A program made the position numbers and the translations under genes. The notes under the pieces were generated by a model. It was not told the origin of the DNA. It worked only from the letters and a program-made list of their open reading frames with translations, and ran no database searches. A DNA stretch of 64,000 nt from Hyphomicrobiales bacterium (GTDB taxonomy: Bacteria > Pseudomonadota > Alphaproteobacteria > Rhizobiales > Rhizobiaceae), in assembly GCA_900471515.1 (NCBI GenBank), contig UCFC01000024.1:1-64000 (forward strand), given 5' to 3'. Below are positions 18,959-27,130 of this stretch, in pieces; positions within the stretch are counted from its first letter, which is position 1, and each line of letters starts with the position of its first letter.

Positions 18959-19950
18959 GCATCGCAACGCAGATTATCGGAGTGGCGGAAAAGGTGGATG
19001 ACTTCCAGACCGCTTCTTATTCCCCCTACCATTTCTTCAGCTCGGATCAGTGGGCAAAGTTTCGAGCCGATACGCCGCTGACGCTGACTGCGGACGAGGT
19101 CAAACGGCTGCGCTCGATGGGCGATCCGATCGACCTCGACGAAGTCCGGCGCATCTATCTGTCGCTGTCGCGCCTGCTTTCGGCCCATGTGGAATCCTCG
19201 CAGCTGCTGTTTGAGCAGCGCAACCGCTTCCTCAGCCTCTCGAATGTAACGAAGACGCCCTTCGTGATCGGCATTGCCGGCTCGGTGGCCGTCGGCAAAT
19301 CCACGACGGCGCGTATCCTGAAGGAACTGCTCGGCCGCTGGCCTTCCAGCCCGAAGGTCGACCTCGTCACGACGGACGGTTTTCTCTATCCGAACGCGGT
19401 GCTGAAGCGCGAGAACCTGATGCAGCGCAAGGGTTTTCCGGAGAGTTACGACACCGGCGCGATCCTGCGTTTCCTGTCGGCGATCAAGGCCGGCCTGCCG
19501 GACGTGAAGGCACCTTCCTACTCGCATCTCGTCTATGACGTGCTGCCGGACGAATACAAGATCGTCGACCGGCCGGATATTCTGATCTTCGAGGGCATCA
19601 ACGTCCTGCAGTCGCGCGACCTGCCGGCCGACGGCAAGATCGTGCCGATGGTATCCGACTTCTTCGACTTCTCGATCTATATCGACGCCGAGGAGACGCA
19701 GATCCACAACTGGTATGTGACACGCTTCATGCGGCTCAGGGAAACGGCCTTCCGGGACCCGAACTCCTATTTCCACCGCTATGCTTCAATCAGCGAGGAA
19801 GAAGCGGTTGCGATCGCCGAAGACCTCTGGGCAAATATCAACCTGAAAAACCTGCGCCAGAACATCCTGCCGACGCGCCCGCGCGCCGATCTCATCCTGC
19901 GCAAGGGCAAGGATCACCTGATCGAGCAGGTGGCGCTGCGCAAGCTCTGA
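18955..19950 (+). CDS. coaA: type I pantothenate kinase
   Basis: Pantothenate kinase of the bacterial CoaA type, 331 residues. It phosphorylates pantothenate in the first and usually feedback-controlled step of coenzyme A synthesis. Walker [12 protein letters not shown] starts at about residue 109, and later family blocks include [25 protein letters not shown] and [15 protein letters not shown]. It is coupled to hisE by an ATGA overlap, an arrangement usual in Rhizobiales. It is convergent with alkB, with only 10 nt between stops. Confidence 0.96.
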   Translation: MSIATQIIGVAEKVDDFQTASYSPYHFFSSDQWAKFRADTPLTLTADEVKRLRSMGDPIDLDEVRRIYLSLSRLLSAHVESSQLLFEQRNRFLSLSNVTKTPFVIGIAGSVAVGKSTTARILKELLGRWPSSPKVDLVTTDGFLYPNAVLKRENLMQRKGFPESYDTGAILRFLSAIKAGLPDVKAPSYSHLVYDVLPDEYKIVDRPDILIFEGINVLQSRDLPADGKIVPMVSDFFDFSIYIDAEETQIHNWYVTRFMRLRETAFRDPNSYFHRYASISEEEAVAIAEDLWANINLKNLRQNILPTRPRADLILRKGKDHLIEQVALRKL

Positions 19951-19960
19951 ACGGCGCGAG

Positions 19961-20572
19961 TTAAGGATTGACGCGGCGGAGCGTCAGGTTGATGCGGCCG
20001 CCGTTCTTCAGAAGCGTCGAGGTGGCCGGATAGATGCGGTCGACGCCGTGAAAGCAGAGCCGCCCCTGCCCACCCAATACGACCAGATCGCCGCTGGCGA
20101 GCTTGAAAGACACGGTCCTGTCGTTGCGGTTCAGGCCGCCGATGCGAAACAGACAGGCATTGCCGAGGGAGATCGAAACGACCGGCGCTTTCAGGTCCTT
20201 CTCGTCCTTGTCCTGATGCAGGCCCATGCGCGCCTCATCGGTATAGAAATTGACAAGACAAGCTTCCGGCTCCCTGTCGTAGCCTGAAACATCGTTCCAT
20301 ATCTCAAGCAGTTCGCGGGGGATTGCCGGCCATGGCCTGCCGGTCGCCGGATGCAGCGGCTGGTAGCGGTAGCCTCGTTCCTTGTCCGTTACCCAGCCAA
20401 GCGATCCGCAATTTGTCATCCGCACCGACATCGGCTTGCCGGTGCCCGGCATGACCGGTACATAAAGCGGCGCCTCCGCTACAATCGTCCTGACGATGCC
20501 GACCAGCGCCTCCTGGCGGGCACGATCGAGATATTCCGGCAGATGGCGGATACCGCTCAGGAGCTCCGGCAT
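19961..20572 (-). CDS. alkB: AlkB-type DNA dioxygenase
   Basis: A 203-residue Fe(II)/2-oxoglutarate dioxygenase that reverses alkylation damage such as 1-methyladenine and 3-methylcytosine in DNA. The iron ligands are His119 and Asp121 (LHQDKDE) and His175 (LCFHGVDRI). The 2-oxoglutarate-binding arginines appear as Arg193 and Arg199 near the C-terminus (GGRINLTLRRV). The nucleotide-recognition lid region precedes them. It lies 1 nt downstream of arfB on the same strand, so both are probably on one transcript. No Ada-type regulator is nearby. Confidence 0.92.
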   Translation of the reverse strand: MPELLSGIRHLPEYLDRARQEALVGIVRTIVAEAPLYVPVMPGTGKPMSVRMTNCGSLGWVTDKERGYRYQPLHPATGRPWPAIPRELLEIWNDVSGYDREPEACLVNFYTDEARMGLHQDKDEKDLKAPVVSISLGNACLFRIGGLNRNDRTVSFKLASGDLVVLGGQGRLCFHGVDRIYPATSTLLKNGGRINLTLRRVNP

Positions 20573-20573
20573 A

Positions 20574-21011
20574 TCACTCTCCGCCGCCTGGCCTGCCGCG
20601 CATCTTCTTGACTTCCGAACGGCCGGATTTTTCCTTCAGGCGCCGCTCGATCGAGCCTTTTGTCGGCTTGGTCTTCTTGCGCGGCGGCGGCGGCGGCTTG
20701 GCGGCCTCGATGATCAGCTCCTTCAGCCGCTCGCGCGCGTCTTCGCGATTGCGGTCCTGGCTGCGAAAACGACTTGCCTCGATCATCAACACGCCGTCCT
20801 TCGACAGGCGCCTGCCGGCAAGCTTGATCGCATTGGCCTTGACCCGCTCGTTGAGCGAGGGCGAATTCTGGATGTTGAAGAAGAGCTGGACGGCGGTCGA
20901 TACTTTGTTGACGTTCTGACCGCCAGGACCGCCCGCCAGAACGAACTGTTCCGTCAGCTCCCATCCGGCGATGGTAATCCTGTCATCGATATAGAGCGCG
21001 TCGCTGGCCAT
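20574..21011 (-). CDS. arfB: alternative ribosome-rescue factor ArfB (peptidyl-tRNA hydrolase)
   Basis: ArfB/YaeJ/ICT1-type release factor homologue, 145 residues. The catalytic GGQ is at residues 30-32 within LAGGPGGQNVNKVSTAV. There is no codon-recognition domain. The C-terminal tail is basic (KPTKGSIERRLKEKSGR), as needed to enter the empty mRNA channel of a stalled ribosome. It hydrolyses peptidyl-tRNA on non-stop ribosomes as a backup to trans-translation. The neighbour alkB follows with a 1-nt gap. Confidence 0.92.
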   Translation of the reverse strand: MASDALYIDDRITIAGWELTEQFVLAGGPGGQNVNKVSTAVQLFFNIQNSPSLNERVKANAIKLAGRRLSKDGVLMIEASRFRSQDRNREDARERLKELIIEAAKPPPPPRKKTKPTKGSIERRLKEKSGRSEVKKMRGRPGGGE

Positions 21012-21076
21012 ACCGCCTTCTAGCGCAGATCAGCGGGTATTGGGAAGCGCATGAGACCCGGCACAGGCACGGCCGG

Positions 21077-21103
21077 AAACCCGGTGCTGAAAGAACCGGG
21101 TTT
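21077..21103. other. hairpin downstream of pckA
   Basis: Arms 21077-21085 and 21095-21103 form a perfect 9-bp stem with a 9-nt loop between the pckA stop and arfB. There is no proper T-run on the minus strand, so it is a weak terminator candidate only. A second short hairpin (CGCCAA/TTGGCG) lies at about 21114-21129. Confidence 0.35.
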
Positions 21104-21133
21104 CACGTGAATCGCCAAAGGTTTATTGGCGAA

Positions 21134-22744
21134 TTATTCGGCGGCAACCCTGGTGCCCGGAGCCGCGTCGCGCACACCGCCGTCGACATGGTCCTCGAAC
21201 TTGGCGAAGTTGGCGATGAACATGGAGACCAGCTTTTCGGCCTGCGCGTCGTAAGCCTGCTTGTCGGCCCAGGTCGAGCGCGGATCGAGGATGCCGGTAT
21301 CGACGCCTTCGACGGCCACCGGAACGGCAAAACCGAAGTTCGGATCGGTGCGAAGCTCGGCCTTGGCGAGTTCGCCCGAAAGGGCTGCCGTCAGCAGGGC
21401 GCGCGTTGCCTTGATCGGCATACGCTTGCCGACGCCGTAGGCGCCGCCGGTCCAGCCCGTATTGACGAGCCAGCACTGAACGCCGTGCCGGCCGATGAGC
21501 TCCTTCAGGAGATTGCCGTATTCGGCAGGATGGCGCGGCATGAAAGGCGCGCCGAAGCAGGTCGAGAAGGTTGCTTCCGGTTCCACGACACCCTTTTCCG
21601 TGCCCGCCACCTTGGCAGTGTAGCCGGAGAGGAAGTGATACATGGCCTGATCGGGCGTCAGCTTGGCGATCGGCGGCATGACGCCGAAGGCATCGGCCGT
21701 CAGCATGATGATCGTCTTCGGATGAGGCGCAAGCCCGGTTTCCGATGCGTTCGGGATGAAATGCATCGGATAGGCGCAACGGGTGTTCTCGGTCAGCGAC
21801 GCATCATCGAAATCCGGTTGGCGATTTTCGTCGAGAACGACGTTTTCAAGCACAGTCCCGAAGCGCTGGGTCGTGGCGTAGATTTCCGGTTCGGCTTCGG
21901 CCGAAAGGCGAATGGTCTTGGCATAGCAGCCGCCTTCGAAATTGAAGACGCCGTTTTCGCCCCAGCCGTGCTCGTCATCGCCGATCAGCGTACGGGCCGG
22001 ATCGGCCGAAAGGGTCGTCTTGCCTGTGCCCGAGAGGCCGAAGAAGACCGCCGCATCGCCGGCCGGGCCGACATTGGCCGAGCAGTGCATCGGCATGACA
22101 CCCCTTTCGGGCAGCAGATAGTTCAGCACGGTAAAGACCGATTTCTTCATCTCCCCGGCATAGGAGGTGCCGGCGATCAGCACGATGCCGTTCGTCAGAT
22201 CGCAGGCGATCACCGTTTCGGTGCGGCAGCCGTGACGCTCCGGCTCGGCCTTGAAGCTCGGCAGGTCGATAATCGTCAGCTTCGGCGCGAAGCTCGCGAG
22301 CGCGTCAGCCTTCGGACGGATCAACAGGTTGCGGATGAAGAGCGAGTGCCAGGCGAATTCGGTCACAACGCGGGTCGGCAGCGCCTGGCCCGCATCGGCG
22401 CCGCCGATGAGATCCTGCACGAAGAGATCCTTGTCGGCGGCATGGGCCAGCATGTCCTTATGGAGCAGCGCAAAATGCTCCGGCGACATCGGCTTGTTGT
22501 TGTCCCACCAGATCTGACCATCGGTCTTCTCGTCGCGGACGACGAACTTGTCCTTCGGCGAGCGGCCGGTGTGCTGGCCGGTCACTGCGCGAAGAGCGCC
22601 CTGGGCTGTCAGTTCGGCTTCTCCCCGGCGAATCGATTCCTCGTAGAGAAGAGCGGCGGAGAGGTTGTAGCGGACGCTCCGTGCGCCGCCGAAACCGATC
22701 GTCGCCAGCTCGATTGCCTGGTTGTGAACTCCGAACGTCTCCAT
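21134..22744 (-). CDS. pckA: phosphoenolpyruvate carboxykinase (ATP)
   Basis: ATP-dependent PEP carboxykinase, 536 residues. It converts oxaloacetate to PEP, the entry to gluconeogenesis on C4-dicarboxylates, important in rhizobia. The P-loop [13 protein letters not shown] is followed by the metal and substrate segment [24 protein letters not shown]. Further marks are MHCSANVG and the [14 protein letters not shown] block. It is divergent from chvI, the arrangement known in Sinorhizobium and Agrobacterium, and the spacer carries two LacI-type sites described separately. Confidence 0.97.
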   Translation of the reverse strand: METFGVHNQAIELATIGFGGARSVRYNLSAALLYEESIRRGEAELTAQGALRAVTGQHTGRSPKDKFVVRDEKTDGQIWWDNNKPMSPEHFALLHKDMLAHAADKDLFVQDLIGGADAGQALPTRVVTEFAWHSLFIRNLLIRPKADALASFAPKLTIIDLPSFKAEPERHGCRTETVIACDLTNGIVLIAGTSYAGEMKKSVFTVLNYLLPERGVMPMHCSANVGPAGDAAVFFGLSGTGKTTLSADPARTLIGDDEHGWGENGVFNFEGGCYAKTIRLSAEAEPEIYATTQRFGTVLENVVLDENRQPDFDDASLTENTRCAYPMHFIPNASETGLAPHPKTIIMLTADAFGVMPPIAKLTPDQAMYHFLSGYTAKVAGTEKGVVEPEATFSTCFGAPFMPRHPAEYGNLLKELIGRHGVQCWLVNTGWTGGAYGVGKRMPIKATRALLTAALSGELAKAELRTDPNFGFAVPVAVEGVDTGILDPRSTWADKQAYDAQAEKLVSMFIANFAKFEDHVDGGVRDAAPGTRVAAE

Positions 22745-23081
22745 AGCTTTTCCCTTCGCTGAGGCGCCTTGGCCGTTAAAATCAGCGCGAAAGTAAGAGG
22801 AGAATTTTTAAATGGCAATAGGCAGAATCTTAGAAAGTACAGCAATATCAAATAATTAATCGATTTAAATTTCTGCATTCTGTTTTAAATCGTTTGAAGA
22901 CCTCCTGTTGAAACAAGTTGTCGCACCACTTTCGGTTGCGCGCCATACAGGCTGGCAATCTACCCCTTTATCTTTGCCACAATTTGTTCCACCTTTATCC
23001 TCCATAAGCGCAACCGGTCACGAAGACCGCCTGGGGATGACCAATCCGGGAGATTGCGCACTGATGACGGAGACGAACACC
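22745..23081. promoter_or_regulatory. pckA-chvI divergent control region with two LacI-family-type sites
   Basis: The spacer is AT-rich next to pckA. Two sites match the LacI/GalR core AANCGNTT: AATCGATT at 22858-22865 and AATCGTTT at 22888-22895, both inside wider TTAA-flanked dyads. Their CG centres are 30 bp apart, near three helical turns. In Sinorhizobium meliloti a LacI-family regulator, PckR, controls pckA, so these are plausible PckR sites. ChvI is also reported to affect pckA in Agrobacterium; I could not assign a ChvI site. Confidence 0.5.
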
Positions 23082-23819
23082 ATGCCGACAATCGCGCTCG
23101 TTGACGACGACCGCAACATTCTCACTTCCGTGTCGATTGCACTGGAAGCTGAAGGATATAAGGTCGAAACCTATACGGATGGCGCTTCGGCGCTCGATGG
23201 TCTGCTCGCGCGCCCGCCGCAGCTGGCGATCTTCGATATCAAGATGCCGCGTATGGACGGCATGGAGCTGTTGCGCCGTCTTCGCCAGAAGTCGGACATG
23301 CCCGTCATCTTCCTCACCTCCAAGGACGAAGAGATAGACGAGCTCTTCGGCCTGAAGATGGGCGCCGACGACTTCATCACCAAGCCCTTCTCGCAGCGTC
23401 TGCTGGTCGAGCGCGTTCGCGCCGTGCTGCGTCGTGCGTCGAGCCGCGAGGCGGCTGCCGCCGGCGGCACTGCCGCAGCCGGCGCGCCGAAAGCCGGTGC
23501 GGTTCAGCAGGCCCGGTCGCTCGAGCGCGGCCAGCTGGTCATGGACCAGGAGCGCCACACCTGCACTTGGAAGGGCGAGGCCGTCACCCTGACCGTCACC
23601 GAATTCCTGATTCTGCATTCGCTGGCGCAGCGCCCGGGTGTGGTGAAAAGCCGCGACGCCCTGATGGATGCCGCCTACGACGAACAGGTGTATGTTGATG
23701 ACCGCACCATCGACAGCCACATCAAGCGGCTGCGCAAGAAGTTCAAGATGGTCGATACTGACTTTGATATGATTGAAACGCTTTACGGTGTGGGGTACCG
23801 CTTCCGCGAAGCAGCCTGA
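23082..23819 (+). CDS. chvI: response regulator ChvI
   Basis: OmpR-family response regulator, 245 residues from the ATG at 23082. With this start the protein begins [20 protein letters not shown], the ordinary ChvI N-terminus, and GGAG lies 9 nt upstream; an in-frame ATG at 23064 would add 6 residues. The phospho-acceptor is Asp52 in [10 protein letters not shown]. The winged-helix C-terminal domain includes [16 protein letters not shown] and YGVGYRFRE. With ChvG it controls envelope, exopolysaccharide, motility and acid responses in Rhizobiaceae. The linker has an Ala/Gly-rich stretch around residues 125-142. Confidence 0.95.
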   Translation: MPTIALVDDDRNILTSVSIALEAEGYKVETYTDGASALDGLLARPPQLAIFDIKMPRMDGMELLRRLRQKSDMPVIFLTSKDEEIDELFGLKMGADDFITKPFSQRLLVERVRAVLRRASSREAAAAGGTAAAGAPKAGAVQQARSLERGQLVMDQERHTCTWKGEAVTLTVTEFLILHSLAQRPGVVKSRDALMDAAYDEQVYVDDRTIDSHIKRLRKKFKMVDTDFDMIETLYGVGYRFREAA

Positions 23820-23895
23820 CGCCTCGCAGCGCAGGAAGAGACGAACGAGGGTGGCGGGCCGGGCAGACTGGCCCCGCCCTCCGAAAGGGCCGTGA

Positions 23896-25686
23896 TTGGC
23901 ACAGTTGGTGCAGGAAAGGGATCTGGATGATGCGGAGGGCGTGAGCACCCGACGCGTCAGGGGCCGGCGTTGGTCGCATCCCTTCACCCTGATCCGCCGC
24001 ATCTTCGGCAATGCCGTCTTTTCCAGCCTGACGCGCCGCATCGTCTTCTTCAACCTTGCGGCCCTGCTCGTTCTCGTCGGCGGCATTCTCTACCTCAACC
24101 AGTTCCGAGAAGGCCTGATCGACGCACGCGTCGAAAGCCTGCTGACGCAAGGCGAAATCATTGCCGGCGCGGTTTCGGCATCGGCCTCCGTCGACACGAA
24201 CTCGATCACCATCGATCCGCAGAAGCTGCTCGAACTGCAGGCCGGCCAGAGCATTACGCCGGTGCCGAACGACGAGGACCTCGAATTTCCGATCGACCCG
24301 GAGAAAGTGGCGCCGGTTCTGCGCCGGCTGATCTCGCCCACCCGCACGCGCGCCCGCATCTTCGATGCCGATGCCAACCTGCTGCTCGATTCCCGCCACC
24401 TCTATTCGCGTGGCCAGGTCCTGCGCTTCGACCTGCCACCGGTGGAGGAGGAAAAACAGACGTGGAGCGAATGGTTCACGGCTCTCTTCAACAAGGCGCT
24501 GCAGCCGGGCAATCTTCCTGTCTACAAGGAAGCGCCCGGTGGTGACGGCTCCATCTATCCGGAAGTGATGAATGCGCTGACGGGCGTGCGCGGTGCGGTG
24601 GTGCGCACGACCGAAAAGGGCGAACTCATCGTCTCGGTTGCCGTGCCGATCCAGCGCTTCCGCGCCGTGCTCGGCGTATTGCTGCTGTCGACACAGGCCG
24701 GCGATATCGACAATATCGTGCATGCCGAGCGTCTTGCCATCATGCGTGTCTTCGGTGTCGCCACGCTCGTCAACGTACTCCTGTCGCTGGTTCTCTCGTC
24801 GACCATCGCCAATCCGCTGCGCCGGCTTTCGGCGGCCGCGATCCGCGTGCGCCGCGGCGCCAAGGAGCGCGAGGAGATTCCTGATTTTTCCGTACGCCAG
24901 GATGAAATCGGCAACCTTTCCATCGCGCTGCGCGAGATGACGACCGCCCTCTATGACCGGATCGACGCAATCGAGAGCTTCGCGGCCGATGTCAGCCATG
25001 AGCTGAAGAACCCGCTGACCTCGCTGCGCAGCGCCGTCGAAACGCTGCCGCTTGCCAAGTCCGACGATTCCAAGAAGCGGCTGATGGACGTTATCCAGCA
25101 CGATGTCCGCCGTCTCGACCGCCTGATCAGCGATATTTCAGACGCATCCCGCCTCGATGCCGAGCTTGCGCGCGTCGATGCCGGCTCCGTCGATCTGGAA
25201 GTGCTGCTGCGCGACCTGATCGACGTGTCGCGCCAGATCCGCAATACCAAGAAACAGGTCGAAATCGAATATGTCGTGGACCGCAAGCCGAACGTGAAGA
25301 CGCGTTTCGTCGTCAACGGACACGACCTGCGCATCGGCCAGATCATCACCAACCTGATCGAAAACGCGCGCTCCTTCGTACCCGAACACAACGGCAAGAT
25401 CACGGTCCGCCTTGTCCGCACCCGGTCGCGCTGCGTCGTCTATATCGAAGACAACGGTCCGGGCATCCAGGCGGAGAATATCGACCGCATCTTCGAACGC
25501 TTCTATACCGACCGGCCGGAATCCGAGGGCTTCGGCCAGAATTCCGGCCTCGGACTTTCCATCAGCCGGCAGATCGCCGAGGCGCATGGCGGCTCGCTGC
25601 GAGCCGAAAACATCGTCGACGACGAGAGCGGCAAACTGCTTGGCGCCCGCTTCATCCTCGCCCTTCCGGCCGATGCCGCAGCATGA
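23896..25686 (+). CDS. chvG: sensor histidine kinase ChvG (ExoS)
   Basis: Membrane sensor kinase of about 596 residues, partner of ChvI. TM1 (VFFNLAALLVLVGGILYL) and TM2 (LVNVLLSLVLSS) frame a periplasmic domain that in Sinorhizobium interacts with the repressor ExoR. HAMP follows, then the H-box FAADVSHELKNPLTSL with His368, the N-box NLIENARSFV and the G-boxes EDNGPGI and GLGLSISRQIAEAHGG. The start is uncertain: TTG 23896 and GTG 23908 or 23941 are all in frame, none with a good ribosome binding site. The stop overlaps hprK by 4 nt. No RIME element interrupts the chvI-chvG spacer here. Confidence 0.94.
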   Translation: MAQLVQERDLDDAEGVSTRRVRGRRWSHPFTLIRRIFGNAVFSSLTRRIVFFNLAALLVLVGGILYLNQFREGLIDARVESLLTQGEIIAGAVSASASVDTNSITIDPQKLLELQAGQSITPVPNDEDLEFPIDPEKVAPVLRRLISPTRTRARIFDADANLLLDSRHLYSRGQVLRFDLPPVEEEKQTWSEWFTALFNKALQPGNLPVYKEAPGGDGSIYPEVMNALTGVRGAVVRTTEKGELIVSVAVPIQRFRAVLGVLLLSTQAGDIDNIVHAERLAIMRVFGVATLVNVLLSLVLSSTIANPLRRLSAAAIRVRRGAKEREEIPDFSVRQDEIGNLSIALREMTTALYDRIDAIESFAADVSHELKNPLTSLRSAVETLPLAKSDDSKKRLMDVIQHDVRRLDRLISDISDASRLDAELARVDAGSVDLEVLLRDLIDVSRQIRNTKKQVEIEYVVDRKPNVKTRFVVNGHDLRIGQIITNLIENARSFVPEHNGKITVRLVRTRSRCVVYIEDNGPGIQAENIDRIFERFYTDRPESEGFGQNSGLGLSISRQIAEAHGGSLRAENIVDDESGKLLGARFILALPADAAA

Positions 25687-26123
25687 TCAACATCCACGCC
25701 ACCGCAATCGTCATTGGAAAGACCGGTCTCCTCTTCACCGGTCCCTCGGGCTGGGGCAAGTCGATGACCGCCTTTACCTGCATGGCGGAGGCGCGCCGGC
25801 AGGGTATTTTTTCCGCTCTGGTCGCTGACGATCGGGTGCTTCTTTCGAAGGATGGCGGAGCCGTCACTGCCGCTTGCCCGCCTTCCATTGCCGGGCTTAT
25901 CGAATTGCGCGGAACAGGGATCGTAAAGCAGGCCCATATCGCCCAGGCGACGATGCATTTTGCGGTCCTGCCGGCCAGCGCCACAGGCGAAGGCCGCCTC
26001 CCCGCTGATGGCGAAACCGTCGTTCTTGCCGAGGGTTTCGAACTGCCGGCGCTGCGATTGCTACCCAATCTTCCGCTGCCTCTTGCCGTACTGATGGCAA
26101 AAGCGCCGGAAATCGGAAGTTGA
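25683..26123 (+). CDS. hprK: HPr kinase/phosphorylase, short alphaproteobacterial form
   Basis: A 146-residue protein equal to the C-terminal kinase domain of HprK; the N-terminal domain of the Firmicute enzyme is absent, as is usual in alphaproteobacteria. Walker A GPSGWGKS is at residues 20-27, and VADDRVLLSKDGG carries the following acidic motif. It phosphorylates a serine of HPr. It overlaps chvG by 4 nt and is followed, after a 153-nt spacer, by EIIA-Man and HPr, which are its probable network partners. There is no sugar permease, so this is a regulatory rather than a transport PTS. Confidence 0.9.
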   Translation: MINIHATAIVIGKTGLLFTGPSGWGKSMTAFTCMAEARRQGIFSALVADDRVLLSKDGGAVTAACPPSIAGLIELRGTGIVKQAHIAQATMHFAVLPASATGEGRLPADGETVVLAEGFELPALRLLPNLPLPLAVLMAKAPEIGS

Positions 26124-26276
26124 AGCCTTCCGGACGGTCCGAGACGGACTATACGTTTGTATTTTTATCTTGCACTTCGGCTTTTGATCGCCAAGATGTG
26201 CCCCCACCGGTGGACGTAATTGCTGCGTTGCGATATTGGGGCCACCGTTTGCGTATGCCATGGGAGCAGTAATATC

Positions 26277-26678
26277 ATGATCGGACTTGTGCTTGTCACT
26301 CATGGCAAGCTGGCTGAAGAGTTTCGTCATGCCGTAGAGCACGTCGTCGGTCCTCAGAAATTCATCGAGACGGTCTGCATCGGACCGGAAGACGACATGG
26401 ACCAGAGACGACAGGACATTCTCGAAGCCGTTTCCGGCGCAGACGACGGCCATGGCGTCGTCATTCTCACCGACATGTTCGGCGGTACACCTTCCAACCT
26501 CGCCATCTCGGTGATGAGCAGCGGCCACACCGAAGTGATTGCCGGCGTCAATCTGCCGATGCTGATCAAGCTTGCCGGCGTGCGCGGCGAAAACAATATG
26601 GAAAAGGCGCTTGCCGAAGCTTCGGAAGCAGGCCGTAAATATATCAACGTTGCAAGCCGGGTTCTGAGCGGAAAGTAA
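26277..26678 (+). CDS. PTS EIIA component, mannose family (regulatory)
   Basis: A 133-residue EIIA of the mannose (ManX) family. The N-terminal β-strand ends in the phospho-acceptor His9 (GLVLVTHGKLAEE), and the second family motif is VILTDMFGGTPSNLA. It accepts phosphate from HPr, encoded 9 nt downstream. No EIIB, EIIC or EIID genes are present, which fits the alphaproteobacterial regulatory PTS. I chose the ATG at 26277 because it gives the canonical start; the frame upstream is untranslated leader. The 26124-26276 spacer probably holds a separate promoter. Confidence 0.93.
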   Translation: MIGLVLVTHGKLAEEFRHAVEHVVGPQKFIETVCIGPEDDMDQRRQDILEAVSGADDGHGVVILTDMFGGTPSNLAISVMSSGHTEVIAGVNLPMLIKLAGVRGENNMEKALAEASEAGRKYINVASRVLSGK

Positions 26679-26687
26679 GAAGCCTCC

Positions 26688-26963
26688 ATGACACCGCTCT
26701 CCCGGGAACTCCTCATCATCAACAAACGCGGCCTGCATGCGCGCGCTTCGGCAAAGTTTGTCCAGACGGTCGATGCCTTCGATGCGACGATCACCGTTTC
26801 CAAGGACGGCATGACGGTGGGCGGCACGTCCATCATGGGCCTCATGATGCTTGCGGCAAGCCCAGGCTCCAGCGTCATCGTTTCGGCCACCGGCAATCAG
26901 GCCGTTGAAGCGCTGGACGCCCTCGACCAGCTGATCCAGAACAAGTTCGGCGAAGAGATCTGA
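26688..26963 (+). CDS. phosphocarrier protein HPr (NPr type)
   Basis: HPr-family carrier, 91 residues. The PEP-dependent phosphorylation site is His17 in KRGLHARASAKF, and the regulatory serine region is GGTSIMGLMML with Ser48, the expected target of the HprK two genes upstream. It links EI-Ntr (encoded elsewhere) to the EIIA proteins. It is 9 nt after the EIIA gene. Downstream lies the ahcY leader, with no obvious terminator between, so some read-through is possible. Confidence 0.94.
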   Translation: MTPLSRELLIINKRGLHARASAKFVQTVDAFDATITVSKDGMTVGGTSIMGLMMLAASPGSSVIVSATGNQAVEALDALDQLIQNKFGEEI

Positions 26964-26973
26964 CCTTCGCGAC

Positions 26974-27002
26974 ATATAAAGATATAAAGACTTCTTTATA
27001 TC
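26974..27002. promoter_or_regulatory. ahcY upstream palindrome (probable operator)
   Basis: A perfect 10-bp inverted repeat with a 2-nt spacer occupies 26981-27002 (GATATAAAGA at 26981-26990, TCTTTATATC at 26993-27002). An extra half-site ATATAAAGA at 26974-26982 precedes it. It stands alone as an AT-rich island in GC-rich DNA, 129 nt before ahcY. ArsR-family regulators of methionine and S-adenosylhomocysteine metabolism (SahR/MetR group) bind dyads of this general kind. The assignment to a specific regulator is inference. Confidence 0.6.
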
Positions 27003-27035
27003 CCCGTTGCCTTCACGGCCGAAGCCTGCTAAACG

Positions 27036-27077
27036 GCGGGCATGACGTGCATCCCGCAACCGTTCCAACCGTTGCGG
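27036..27077 (+). other. ahcY leader: two mutually exclusive hairpins
   Basis: Stem 1 pairs GCGGG at 27036-27040 with CCCGC at 27053-27057, extended by ATG/CAT. Stem 2 pairs CCGCAAC at 27054-27060 with GTTGCGG at 27071-27077, extended by inner GTT/AAC. The bases 27054-27057 are used by both, so only one can form at a time. I do not recognise a known SAM or SAH riboswitch consensus. Confidence 0.35.
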
Positions 27078-27130
27078 TCATCGTCGCGCCTTTGCGATGT
27101 GTTTGAGACGTTTTCAGCCTGGAGAGCCTT

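Noticed and set aside
21107..22762. 551-codon open frame opposite pckA
   Set aside because: Same explanation: pckA on the minus strand is certain, and the plus frame has no motif and no ribosome binding site.
23820..23895. RIME element between chvI and chvG
   Set aside because: Such elements were described within this system in other rhizobia, but this 76-nt spacer has no large palindrome.
27003..27130. Known SAM-II or SAH riboswitch upstream of ahcY
   Set aside because: I could not match the conserved core or pseudoknot of either class; only two alternative hairpins are visible.
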